64,000 bases of DNA from positions 1,986,501 through 2,050,500 of the forward strand of contig OY848927.1 in NCBI GenBank assembly GCA_963693285.1, written 5' to 3'. The notes below the pieces were generated by a model. That model had not been told where the DNA came from, made no database searches, and saw only the letters and a program-made list of their open reading frames with translations. Shown here one piece after another: positions 39,701 to 51,065 of the stretch (position 1 is its first letter; each line of letters opens with the position of its first letter). The position numbers and the translations under genes are program-made. The DNA comes from Xestospongia muta (lineage: Eukaryota > Porifera > Demospongiae > Haplosclerida > Petrosiidae).

Positions 39701-42373
39701 AAAGAGTTTAGAGCTTTTTGAAAGTTAAAAAAGAGTAGAAATTAACGGTGAAACTGTTTAAATAAGCTGATCTAAAGAGTTTAGTAAGGTTATCTCTCTT
39801 AAATATACTAATAAAGTAGTCTAAATAGGTTAAAACTATAAAATAAAGTGTTTAGTGCTTTTTGAAAGTTAAAAAAGATTAGAAATTAACTGCCAAAACT
39901 GGTTAAATAAGCTGATCTAAAGAGTTTAGTAAGTTTATCATTCTTAAATATACTAATAAAGTAGTCTAAATATGTTAAAACTCTAAAATAAAGAGTTTAG
40001 AGCTTTTTGAAAGTTTAAAAAGATTAGAAATTAACTGTGAAAACTGGTTAAATAAGCTGATCTAAAGAGTTTAGTAAGTTTATCTGTCTTAAATATACTA
40101 ATAAAGGAGTCTAAATAGGTTAAAACTCTAAAATAAAGTGTTTAGAGCTTTTTGAAAGTTAAAAAGATTAGAAATTAACTGTGATAACTGGTTAAATAAG
40201 CTGATCTAAAGAGTTTAGTAAGTTTATCTCTCTTAAATATACTAATAAAGTAGTCTAAATAGGTTAAAACTCTAAAATAAAGAGTTTAGAGCTTTTTGAA
40301 AGTTTAAAAAGAGTAGAAATTAACGGTGAAAACTGGTTAAATAAGCTGATCTAAAGAGTTTAGTAAGTTTATCTCTCTTAAATATACTAATAAAGTAGTC
40401 TAAATAGGTTAAAACTCTAAAATAAAGAGTTTAGAGCTTTTTGAAAGTTTAAAAAGAGTAGAAATCAACGATGAAAACTGGTTAAATAAGCTGATCTAAA
40501 GAGTTTAGTAAGTTTATCTGTCTTAAATATACTAATAAAGTAGTCTAAATAGGTTAAAACTCGAAAATAAAGAGTTTAGAGCTTTTTGAAAGTTTAAAAA
40601 GAGTAGAAATCAACGATGAAAACTGGTTAATTAAGCTGATCTAAAGAGTTTAGTAAGTTTATCTCTCTTAAATATACTAATAAAGTAGTCTAAATAGGTT
40701 AAAACTCTAAAATAAAGAGTTTAGAGCTTTTTGAAAGTTAAAAAAGATTAGAAATTAACTGTGAAAACTGGTTAAATAAGCTGATCTAAAGAGTTTAGTA
40801 AGTTTGTCTGTCTTAAAAATACTAATAAAGTAGTCTAAATAGGTTAAAACTCTAAAATAAAGAGTTTAGAGCTTTTTGAAAGTTTAAAAAGATTAGAAAT
40901 TAACTGTGAAATCTGGTTAAATAAGCTGATCTAAATAGTTTAGTAAGTTTATCTGTCTTAAATATACTAATAAAGTAGTCTAAATTGCTTAAAACTCTAA
41001 AATAAAGAATTTAGAGCTTTTTGAAAGTTTAAAAAGAGTAGAAATTAACGGTGAAAACTGGTTAAATAAGCTGATCTAAAGAGTTTAGTAAGTTTATCTG
41101 TCTTGAATATACTAATAAAGTAGTCTAAATAGGTTAAAACTCTAAAATAAAGAGTTTAGAGCTTTTTGAAAGTTTAAAGAGATTAGAAATTAACTGTGAA
41201 AACTGGTTAAATAAGCTGATCTAAAGAGTTTAGTAAGTTTATCTGTCTTAAATATACTAATAAAGTAGTCTAAATACGTTAAAACTCTAAAATAAAGAGT
41301 TTAGAGCTTTTTGAAAGTTAAAAAAGATTAGAAATTAATTGTGAAAACTGGTTAAATAAGCTGATCTAAAGAGTTTAGTAAGTTTATCTGTCTTAAATAT
41401 ACTAATAAAGTAGTCTAAATAGGTTAAAACTCTAAAATAAAGTGTTTAGAGCTTTTTGAAAGTTAAAAAGATTAGAAATTAACTGTGAAAACTGGTTAAA
41501 TAAGCTGATCTAAAGAGTTTAGTAAGTTTATCTGTCTTAAATATAGTAATAAAGTAGTCTAAATAGGTTAAAACTCTAAAATAAAGAGTTTAGAGCTTTT
41601 TGAAAGTTTAAAAAGATTAGAAATTAACTGTGAAAACTGGTTAAATAAGCTGATCTAAAGAGTTTAGTAAGTTTATCTGTCTTAAATATACTAATAAAGT
41701 AGTCTAAATAGCTTAAAACTCTAAAATAAAGAGTTTATACCTTTTAGAAAGTTAAAAAAATTAGAAATTAACTGCGAAAACTGTTTAAATAAGCTAATCT
41801 AAAGAGTTTAGTAAGTTTATCTGTCTTAAATATACTAATAATGTAGTCTAAATAGGTTAAAACTCGAAAATAAAGAGTTTAGAGCTTTTTGAAAGTTAAA
41901 AAAGATTAGAAATTAACTGTGAATACTGGTTAAATAAACTGATCTAAAGAGTTTAGTAAGTTTATCTGTCTTAAATATACTAATAAAGTAGTCTAAATAG
42001 GTTAAAACTCGAAAATAAAGAGTTTAGAGCTTTTTGAAAGTTAAAAAAGATTAGAAATTAACTGTGAAAACTGGATAAAAAAACTGATATAAAGAGTCTA
42101 GTAAGTTTATCTCTCTTAAATATACTAATAAAGTAGTCTAAATAGGTTAAAACTCTAAAATAAAGTGTTTAGAGCTTTTTGAAAGTTTAGAAAGATTAGA
42201 AATTAACTGTGAAAACTGTTTAAATAAACTAATCTAAAGAGTCTAGTAAGTTTATCTGTCTTAAATATACAAATAAAGTAGTCTAAATAGGTTAAAACTC
42301 GAACATAAAGTGTTTAGAGTTTTTTGAAAGTTAAAAAAGATTAGAAATTAACTGTGAAAACTGGTTAAATAAG
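36724..42373 (+). repeat. 39-monomer HOR, copy 3 (5650 bp)
   Basis: Every landmark of copy 2 recurs exactly 5650 bp later (TATAGTCATA 36761 and 39515, TTATCATTC 39933, CTGGATAAAA 42071, GAACATAAAG 42301). By eye I noticed only about seven substitutions against copy 2, for example AACTATGAAATC near 37280, GTGATAACTGG near 40184, AACTCGAAAAT near 40560 and TTTAGAGT near 42313. That implies more than 99.5% identity and a very recent duplication. The array does not enter a fourth copy: the monomer at 42374 lacks CTATCTT and TATAGTCATA. Confidence 0.88.
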
Positions 42374-43821
42374 CTGATCTAAAGAGTTTAGTAAGTTTAT
42401 CTGTCTTAAATATACTAATAAAGTAGTCTAAATAGGTTAAAACTCGAAAATAAAGAGTTTAGAGCTTTTTGAAAGTTAAAAAAGATTAGAAATTATCTGT
42501 GAAAACTGGTTAAATAAGCTGATCTAAAGAGTTTAGTAAGTTTATCTGTCTTAAATATACTAATAAAGTAGTCTAAATAGGTTAAAACTCTAAAATAAAG
42601 TGTTTAGAGCTTTTTGAAAGTTAAAATGATTAGAAATTAACTGTGAAAACTGGTTAAATAAGCTGATCTAAAGAGTTTAGTAAGTTTATCTGTCTTAAAT
42701 ATACTAATAAAGTAGTCTAATTAGGTTAAAACTCTAAAATAAAGAGTTTAGAGCTTTTTGAAAGTTAAAAAAGATTAGAAATTAACTGTGAAAACTGGTT
42801 AAATAAGCTGATCTAAAGAGTTTAGTAAGTTTATCGGTCTTAATTGTACTAATAAAGTTGCCTAAATAGGTAAAACCTCTAAAATAAAGAGTTTAGACCT
42901 TTTTGAAAGTTAAAAAAGAGTAGAAATTAACTGTGAAAACTATTTAAATAAGCTGATCTAAAGAGTTTAGTAAGTTTATCTGTCTTAAATATACTAATAA
43001 AGTAGTCTAAATAGGTTAAAACTCTAAAATAAAGAGTTTAGAGCTTTTTAAAAGTTAAAAAAGATTAGAAATTAACTGTGAAAACTGGTTAAATAAGCTG
43101 ATCTAAAGAGTTTAGTAAGTTTATCTGTCTTAAATATACTAATAAAGTAGTCTAAATAGGTTAAAACTCTAAAATAAAGAGTTTATACCTTTTAGAAAGT
43201 TAAAAAAGATTAGAAATTAACTGTGAAAACTGTTTAAATAAGCTAATCTAAAGAGTTTAGTAAGTTTATCTGTCTTAAATATACTAATAAAGTAGTCTAA
43301 ATAGGTTAAAACTCGAAAATAAAGAGTTTAGAGCTTTTTGAAAGTTAAAAAAAATTAGAAATTATCTGTGAATACTGGTTAAATGAACTGATCTAAAGAG
43401 TTTAGTAAGTTTATCTGTCTTAAATATACTAATAAAGTAGTCTAAATAGGTTAAAACTCGAAAATAAAGAGTTTAGAGCTTTTTGAAAGTTAAAAAAGAT
43501 TAGAAATTATCTGTGAATACTGGTTAAATAAACTGATCTAAAGAGTTTAGTAAGTTTGTCTGTCTTAATTATACTAATAAAGTAGACTAAATAGGTTAAA
43601 ACTCTAAAATAAAGTCTTTAGAGCTTTTTGAAAGTTAAAAAAGATTAGAAATTAACTGTGAAAACTGGTTAAATAAACTTATCTAAAGAGTTTAGTAAGT
43701 TTATCTGTCTTAAATATACTAATAAAGTAGTCTAAATAGGTTAAAACTCTAAAAGAAAGAGTTCAGAGCTTTTTGAAAGTTAAAAAAGATTAGAAATTAA
43801 CTGTGAAACTGGTTAAATAAG
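42374..43821 (+). repeat. Transition of ten monomers between domains 2 and 3
   Basis: Contains TTATCGGTCTTAATTGTAC with TTGCCTAAATAGG near 42835-42870, TATACCTTTTAGAAAG (43185), GCTAATC and GAATACTGG types. TATACC here lies 1449 bp (ten monomers) after the one at 41736, so part of the end of the 39-mer has been reused. The AAACCTCT monomer near 42873 is the apparent relative of the AAACCTCT monomers that become a fixed landmark of domain 3. No sequence outside the satellite is present. Confidence 0.72.
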
Positions 43822-46800
43822 CTGATCTAAAGACTTTAGTAAGTTTTTCGGTCTTAATTATACTAATAAAGTAGTCTAAATAGGTTAAAACTCTAAAATA
43901 AAGAGTTCAGAGCTTTTTGAAAGTTAAAAAAGATTAGAAATTAACTGTGAAACTGGTTAAATAAGCTGATCTAAAGACTTTAGTAAGTTTTTCGGTCTTA
44001 ATTATACTAATAAAGTAGTCTAAATAGGTTAACACTCTAAAATAAAGAGTTTAGACCTTTTTGAAAGTTTAAAAAGAGTAGAAATTAACTGTGAAAACTG
44101 GTTAAATAAGCTGATCTAAAGAGTTTAGTAAGTTTGTCTGTCTTAAAAATACTAATAAAGTAGTCTAAATAGGTTAAAACTCTAAAATAAAGAGTTTAGA
44201 GCTTTTTGAAAGTTTAAAAAGATTAGAAATTAACTGTGAAATCTGGTTAAATAAACTGATCTAAAGAGTTTAGTAAGTTTATCTGTCTTAAATATACTAA
44301 TAAAGTAGTCTAAATAGGTTAAAACTCTAAAATAAAGAATTTAGAGCTTTTTGAAAGTTTAAAAAGAGTAGAAATTAACGGTGAAAACTGGTTAAATAAG
44401 CTGATCTAAAGAGTTTAGTAAGTTTATCTGTCTTAAATATACTAATAAAGTAGTCTAAATACGTTAAAACTCTAAAATAAAGTGTTTAGAGCTTTTTGAA
44501 AGTTTAGAAAGATTAGAAATTAACTGTGAAAACTGGTTAAATAAACTAATCTAAAGAGGCTAGTAAGTTTATCTGTCTTAAATATACAAATAAAGTAGTC
44601 TAAATAGGTTAAAACTCGAACATAAAGTGTTTAGAGCTTTTTGAAAGTTAAAAAAGATTAGAAATTAACTGTGAAAACTGGTTAAATAAGCTGATCTAAA
44701 GAGTTTAGTAAGTTTATCTGTCTTAAATATACTAATAAAGTAGTCTAAATAGGTTAAAACTCTAAAATAAAGAGTTTAGAGCTTTTTGAAAGTTAAAAAA
44801 GATTAGAAATTAACTGTGAAAACTGGTTAAATAGGCTGATCTAAAGAGTTTAGTAAGTTTATCTGTCTTAAATATACTAATAAAGTAGTCTAAATAGGTT
44901 AAAACTCTAAAATAAAGTGTTTAGAGCTTTTTGAAAGTTAAAAATGATTAGAAATTAACTGTTAAAACTGGTTAAATAAGCTGATCTAAACAGTTTAGTA
45001 AGTTTAACTGTCTTAAATATACTAATAAAGTAGTCTAATTAGGTTAAAACTCTAAAATAAAGAGTATAGAGCTTTTTGAAAGTTAAAAAAGATTAGAAAT
45101 TAACTGTGAAAACTGGTTAAATAAGCTGATCTAAAGAGTTTAGTAAGTTTATCTGTCTTAATTGTACTAATAAAGTAGTCTAAATAGGTAAAACCTCTAA
45201 AATAAAAAGTTTAGAGCTTTTTTAAAGTTAAAAAACAGTAGAAATTAACTGTGAAAACTATTTAAATAAGGTGATCTAAAGAGTTTAGTAAGTTTATCTG
45301 TCTTAAATATACTAATAAAGTAGTCTAAATAGGTTAAAACTCTAAAATAAAGAGTTTAGAGCTTTTTGAAAGTTAAAAAAGATTAGAAATTAACTGCGAA
45401 AACTGTTTAAATAAGCTAATCTAAAGAGTTTAGTAAGTTTATTTGTCTTAAATATACTAATAAAGTAGTCTAAATAGCTTAAAACTATAAAATAAAGTGT
45501 TTAGAGCTTTTTGAAAGTTAAAAAGGATTAGAAATTAACTGTGAAAACTGGTTAAATAAACTGATCTAAAGAGTTTAGTAAGTTTATCTGTCTTAAATAT
45601 ACTAATAAAGTAGTCTAAATAGCTTAAAACTATAAAATAAAGTGTTTAGAGCTTTTTGAAAGTTAAAAAGATTAGAAATTAACTGTGAAAACTGGTTAAA
45701 TAAACTGATCTAAAGAGTTTAGTAAGTTTATCTGTCTTAAATATACTAATAAAGTAGTCTAAATAGGTTAAAACTCTAAAATAAAGAGATTAGAGCTTTT
45801 TGAAAGTTAAAAAAGATTAGAAATTAACTGTGAAAACTGGTTAAATAAGCTGATCTAAAGAGTTTAGTAAGTTTATCTGTCTTAAATATACTAATAAAGT
45901 AGTCTAAATAGGTTAAAACTATAAAATAAAGTGTTTAGAGCTTTTTAAAAGTTAAAAAAGATTAGAAATAAACTGTGAAAACTGGTTAAATAAACTGATC
46001 TAAAGAGTTTAGTAAGTTTATCTGTCTTAAATATACTAATAAAGTAGTCTAAATAGGTTAAAACTCTAAAATAAAGATTTTAGAGCTTTTTGAAAGTTAA
46101 AAAAGATTAGAAATTAACTGTGAAAACTGGTTAAATAAGATAATCTAAAGAGTATAGTAAGTTTATCTGTCTTAAATATACTAATAAAGTAGTCTAAATA
46201 GGTTAAAACTCGAAAATAAAGAGTTTAGAGCTTTTTGAAAGTTAAAAAAGATTAGAAATTAACTGTGAAAACTGGTTAAATAAACAAATCTAAAGAGTTT
46301 AGTAAGTTTATCTGTCTTAAATATACTAATAAAGTAGTCTAAATAGGTTAAAACTCTAAAATAAAGAGTTTAGAGCTTTTTGAAAGTTTAAAAAGATTAG
46401 AAATTAACCGTGAAAACTGGCTAAATAAGCTGATGTAAAGAGTTTAGTAATTTTATCTGTCTTAAATATACTAATAAAGTAGTCTAAATAGGTTAAAACT
46501 CTAAAATAAAGAGTTTAGAGCTTTTTGAAAGTTAAAAAAGATTAGAAATTAACTGTGAAAACTGGTTAAATAAGCTGATCTAAAGAGTTTAGTAAGTTTA
46601 TCTGTCTTAAATATACTAATAAAGTAGTCTAAATAGGTTAAAACTATAAAATAAAGTGTTTAGAGCTTTTTGAAAGTTAAAAAAGATTAGAAATTAACTG
46701 TGAAAACTGGTTAAATAAGCTGATCTAAAGAGTTTAGTAAGTTTATCTGTCTTAAATATACTAATAAAGTAGTCTAAATAGGTTAAAACGCAAAAATAAA

Positions 46801-47443
46801 GTGTTTTTAGCTTTTTGAAAGTCTAAAAAGATTAGAAATTAACTGTGAAAACTGGTTAAACAAGCTGATCTAAAGAGTTTAGTAAGTTTATCTGTCTTAA
46901 ATATACTAATAAAGTAGTCTAAATAGGTTAAAACTCTAAAATAAAGTGTTTAGAGCTTTTTATAAGTTTAAAAAGATTAGAAATTAACTACGAAAACTGG
47001 TTAAATAAGATGATCTAAAGAGTTTAGTAAGTTTATCTGTCTTAAATATACTAATAAAGTAGTCTAAATAGGTTAAAACTATAAAATAAAGAGTTTAGAC
47101 CTTTTTAAAAGTTAAAAAGGATTAGAAATTAACTGTGAAAACTGGTTAAATAAACTGATCTAAAGAGTTTAGTAAGTTTATCTGTCTTAAATATACTAAT
47201 AAAGTAGTCTAAATAGGTTAAAACTCTAAAAAAAAGAGTTTAGAGCTTTTTGAAAGTTAAAGAAGATTAGAAATTAACTGTGAAAACTGGTTAAATAAGC
47301 TGATCTAAAGAGTTTAGTAAGTTTATCTGTCTTAAATATACTAATAAAGTAGTCTAAATAGGTTAAAACTCTAAAATAAAGATTTTAAAGCTTTTTGAAA
47401 GTTAAAAAAGATTAGAAATTAACTGTGAAACTGGTTAAATATG
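43822..47443 (+). repeat. 25-monomer HOR, copy 1 (3622 bp)
   Basis: Starts with the AAAGACTTTAGTAAGTTTTTCGGTC monomer (shown in parts: AGACTTTAGT at 43831, TTTTTCGGTC) and a second such monomer at 43975. It then contains GAACATAAAG (44618), AAACCTCT (45191), GTAATTTTATC (46446) and CGCAAAAAT (46789). The next unit starts at 47444 with the same monomers. A single GAGGCTAG near 44557 differs from GAGTCTAG in the next copy. Confidence 0.87.
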
Positions 47444-50400
47444 CTGATCTAAAGACTTTAGTAAGTTTTTGGTCTTAATTATACTAATAAAGTAGTCTAA
47501 ATAGGTTAAAACTCTAAAATAAAGAGTTCAGAGCTTTTTGAAAGTTAAAAAAGATTAGAAATTAACTGTGAAACTGGTTAAATAAGCTGATCTAAAGACT
47601 TTAGTAAGTTTTTCGTTCTTAATTATACTAATAAAGTAGTCTAAATAGGTTAACACTCTAAAATAAAGAGTTTAGACCTTTTTGAAAGTTTAAAAAGAGT
47701 AGAAATTAACTGTGAAAACTGGTTAAATAAGCTGATCTAAAGAGTTTAGTAAGTTTGTCTGTCTTAAAAATACTAATAAAGTAGTCTAAATAGGTTAAAA
47801 CTCTAAAATAAAGAGTTTAGAGCTTTTTGAAAGTTTAAAAAGATTAGAAATTAACTGTGAAATCTGGTTAAATAAGCTGATCTAAAGAGTTTAGTAAGTT
47901 TATCTGTCTTAAATATACTAATAAAGTAGTCTAAATAGGTTAAAACTCTAAAATAAAGAATTTAGAGCTTTTTGATAGTTTAAAAAGAGTAGAAATTAAC
48001 GGTGAAAACTGGTTAAATAAGCTGATCTAAAGAGTTTAGTAAGTTTATCTGTCTTAAATATACTAATAAAGTAGTCTAAATACGTTAAAACTCTAAAATA
48101 AAGTGTTTAGAGCTTTTTGAAAGTTTAGAAAGATTAGAAATTAACTGTGAAAACTGGTTAAATAAACTAATCTAAAGAGTCTAGTAAGTTTATCTGTCTT
48201 AAATATACAAATAAAGTAGTCTAAATAGGTTAAAACTCGAACATAAAGTGTTTAGAGCTTTTTGAAAGTTAAAAAAGATTAGAAATTAACTGTGAAAACT
48301 GGTTAAATAAGCTGATCTAAAGAGTTTAGTAAGTTTATCTGTCTTAAATATACTAATAAAGTAGTCTAAATAGGTTAAAACTCTAAAATAAAGAGTTTAG
48401 AGCTTTTTGAAAGTTAAAAAAGATTAGAAATTAACTGTGAAAACTGGTTAAATAGGCTGATCTAAAGAGTTTAGTAAGTTTATCTGTCTTAAATATACTA
48501 ATAAAGTAGTCTAAATAGGTTAAAACTCTAAAATAAAGTGTTTAGAGCTTTTTGAAAGTTAAAAATGATTAGAAATTAACTGTTAAAACTGGTTAAATAA
48601 GCTGATCTAAACAGTTTAGTAAGTTTAACTGTCTTAAATATACTAATAAAGTAGTCTAATTAGGTTAAAACTCTAAAATAAAGAGTTTAGAGCTTTTTGA
48701 AAGTTAAAAAAGATTAGAAATTAACTGTGAAAACTGGTTAAATAAGCTGATCTAAAGAGTTTAGTAAGTTTATCTGTCTTAATTGTACTAATAAAGTAGT
48801 CTAAATAGGTAAAACCTCTAAAATAAAAAGTTTAGAGCTTTTTTAAAGTTAAAAAACAGTAGAAATTAACTGTGAAAACTATTTAAATAAGGTGATCTAA
48901 AGAGTTTAGTAAGTTTATCTGTCTTAAATATACTAATAAAGTAGTCTAAATAGGTTAAAACTCTAAAATAAAGAGTTTAGAGCTTTTTGAAAGTTAAAAA
49001 AGATTAGAAATTAACTGTGAAAACTGTTTAAATAAGCTAATCTAAAGAGTTTAGTAAGTTTATCTGTCTTAAATATACTAATAAAGTAGTCTAAATAGCT
49101 TAAAACTATAAAATAAAGTGTTTAGAGCTTTTTGAAAGTTAAAAAGGATTAGAAATTAACTGTGAAAACTGGTTAAATAAACCGATCTAAAGAGTTTAGT
49201 AAGTTTATCTGTCTTAAATATACTAATAAAGTAGTCTAAATAGCTTAAAACTATAAAATAAAGTGTTTAGAGCTTTTTGAAAGTTAAAAAGATTAGAAAT
49301 TAACTGTGAAAACTGGTTAAATAAACTGATCTAAAGAGTTTAGTAAGTTTATCTGTCTTAAATATACTAATAAAGTAGTCTAAATAGGTTAAAACTCTAA
49401 AATAAAGAGATTAGAGCTTTTTGAAAGTTAAAAAAGATTAGAAATTACCTGTGAAAACTGGTTAAATAAGCTGATCTAAAGAGTTTAGTAAGTTTATCTG
49501 TCTTAAATATACTAATAAAGTAGTCTAAATAGGTTAAAACTATAAAATAAAGTGTTTAGAGCTTTTTAAAAGTTAAAAAAGATTAGAAATAAACTGTGAA
49601 AACTGGTTAAATAAACTGATCTAAAGAGTTTAGTAAGTTTATCTGTCTTAAATATACTAATAAAGTAGTCTAAATAGGTTAAAACTCTAAAATAAAGATT
49701 TTAGAGCTTTTTGAAAGTTAAAAAAGATTAGAAATTAACTGTGAAAACTGGTTAAATAAGATAATCTAAAGAGTATAGTAAGTTTATCTGTCTTAAATAT
49801 ACTAATAAAGTAGTCTAAATAGGTTAAAACTCGAAAATAAAGAGTTTAGAGCTTTTTGACAGTTAAAAAAGATTAGAAATTAACTGTGAAAACTGGTTAA
49901 ATAAACAAATCTAAAGAGTTTAGTAAGTTTATCTGTCTTAAATATACTAATAAAGTAGTCTAAATAGGTTAAAACTCTAAAATAAAGAGTTTAGAGCTTT
50001 TTGAAAGTTTAAAAAGATTAGAAATTAACCGTGAAAACTGGCTAAATAAGCTGATGTAAAGAGTTTAGTAAGTTTATCTGTCTTAAATATACTAATAAAG
50101 TAGTCTAAATAGGTTAAAACTCTAAAATAAAGAGTTTAGAGCTTTTTGAAAGTTAAAAAAGATTAGAAATTAACTGTGAAAACTGGTTAAATAAGCTGAT
50201 CTAAAGAGTTTAGTAAGTTTATCTGTCTTAAATATACTAATAAAGTAGTCTAAATAGGTTAAAACTATAAAATAAAGTGTTTAGAGCTTTTTGAAAGTTA
50301 AAAAAGATTAGAAATTAACTGTGAAAACTGGTTAAATAAGCTGATCTAAAGAGTTTAGTAAGTTTATCTGTCTTAAATATACTAATAAAGTAGTCTAAAT

Positions 50401-51065
50401 AGGTTAAAACGCAAAAATAAAGTGTTTTTAGCTTTTTGAAAGTTAAAAAAGATTAGAAATTAACTGTGAAAACTGATTAAACAAGCTGATCGAAAGAGTT
50501 TAGTAAGTTTATCTGTCTTAAATATACTAATAAAGTAGTCTAAATAGGTTAAAACTCTAAAATAAAGTGTTTAGAGCTTTTTGAAAGTTTAAAAAGATTA
50601 GAAATTAACTGCGAAAACTGGTTAAATAAGATGATCTAAAGAGTTTAGTAAGTTTATCTGTCTTAAATATACTAATAAAGTAGTCTAAATAGGTTAAAAC
50701 TATAAAATAAAGTGTTTAGAGCTTTTTGAAAGTTAAAAAAGATTAGAAATTAACTGTGAAAACTGGTTAAATAAACTGATCTAAAGAGTTTAGTAAGTTT
50801 ATCTGTCTTAAATATACTAATAAAGTAGTCTAAATAGGTTAAAACTCTAAAATAAAGAGTTTAGAGCTTTTTGAAAGTTAAAGAAGATTAGAAATTAACT
50901 GTGAAAACTGGTTAAATAAGCTGATCTAAAGAGTTTAGTAAGTTTATCTGTCTTAAATATACTAATAAAGTAGTCTAAATAGGTTAAAACTCTAAAATAA
51001 AGATTTTAAAGCTTTTTGAAAGTTAAAAAAGATTAGAAATTAACTGTGAAAACTGGTTAAATAAG
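47444..51065 (+). repeat. 25-monomer HOR, copy 2 (3622 bp)
   Basis: Repeats copy 1 at 3621-3622 bp: AGACTT 47453 and 47596, GAACATAAAG 48239, AAACCTCT 48812, CGCAAAAAT 50410. Differences include TTAAATATGCTG with the dinucleotide-short TTTTTGGTC near 47470, TTTTTCGTTC near 47610, and GTAAGTTTATC near 50069 where copy 1 has GTAATTTTATC. Instead of a third start with AAAGACTTTAG, it is followed by the ATAAGATAATC block at 51066. Confidence 0.87.

Larger units (their letters stand above)
21653..42373 (+). repeat. Domain 2: array of the 39-monomer (~5.65-kb) HOR
   Basis: A different monomer repertoire appears here: AGACCTTTTTAAAAG with AAGAAGACTAG, CTATCTTAGATATAC, GAAATCTGG, TTTGTCTTAAATATAC with AAAAAAGTAGTGTAAATACG, TATAGTCATAAAG and GAAGATCGAAAG. 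Landmarks recur every 5650-5652 bp: TATAGTCATA at 25459, 31111 and 36761 and again at 28213, 33865 and 39515; TTATCATTC at 28631, 34283 and 39933. The mean monomer is 144.9 bp. The first 3.8 kb are a partial and scrambled version. Confidence 0.9.
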
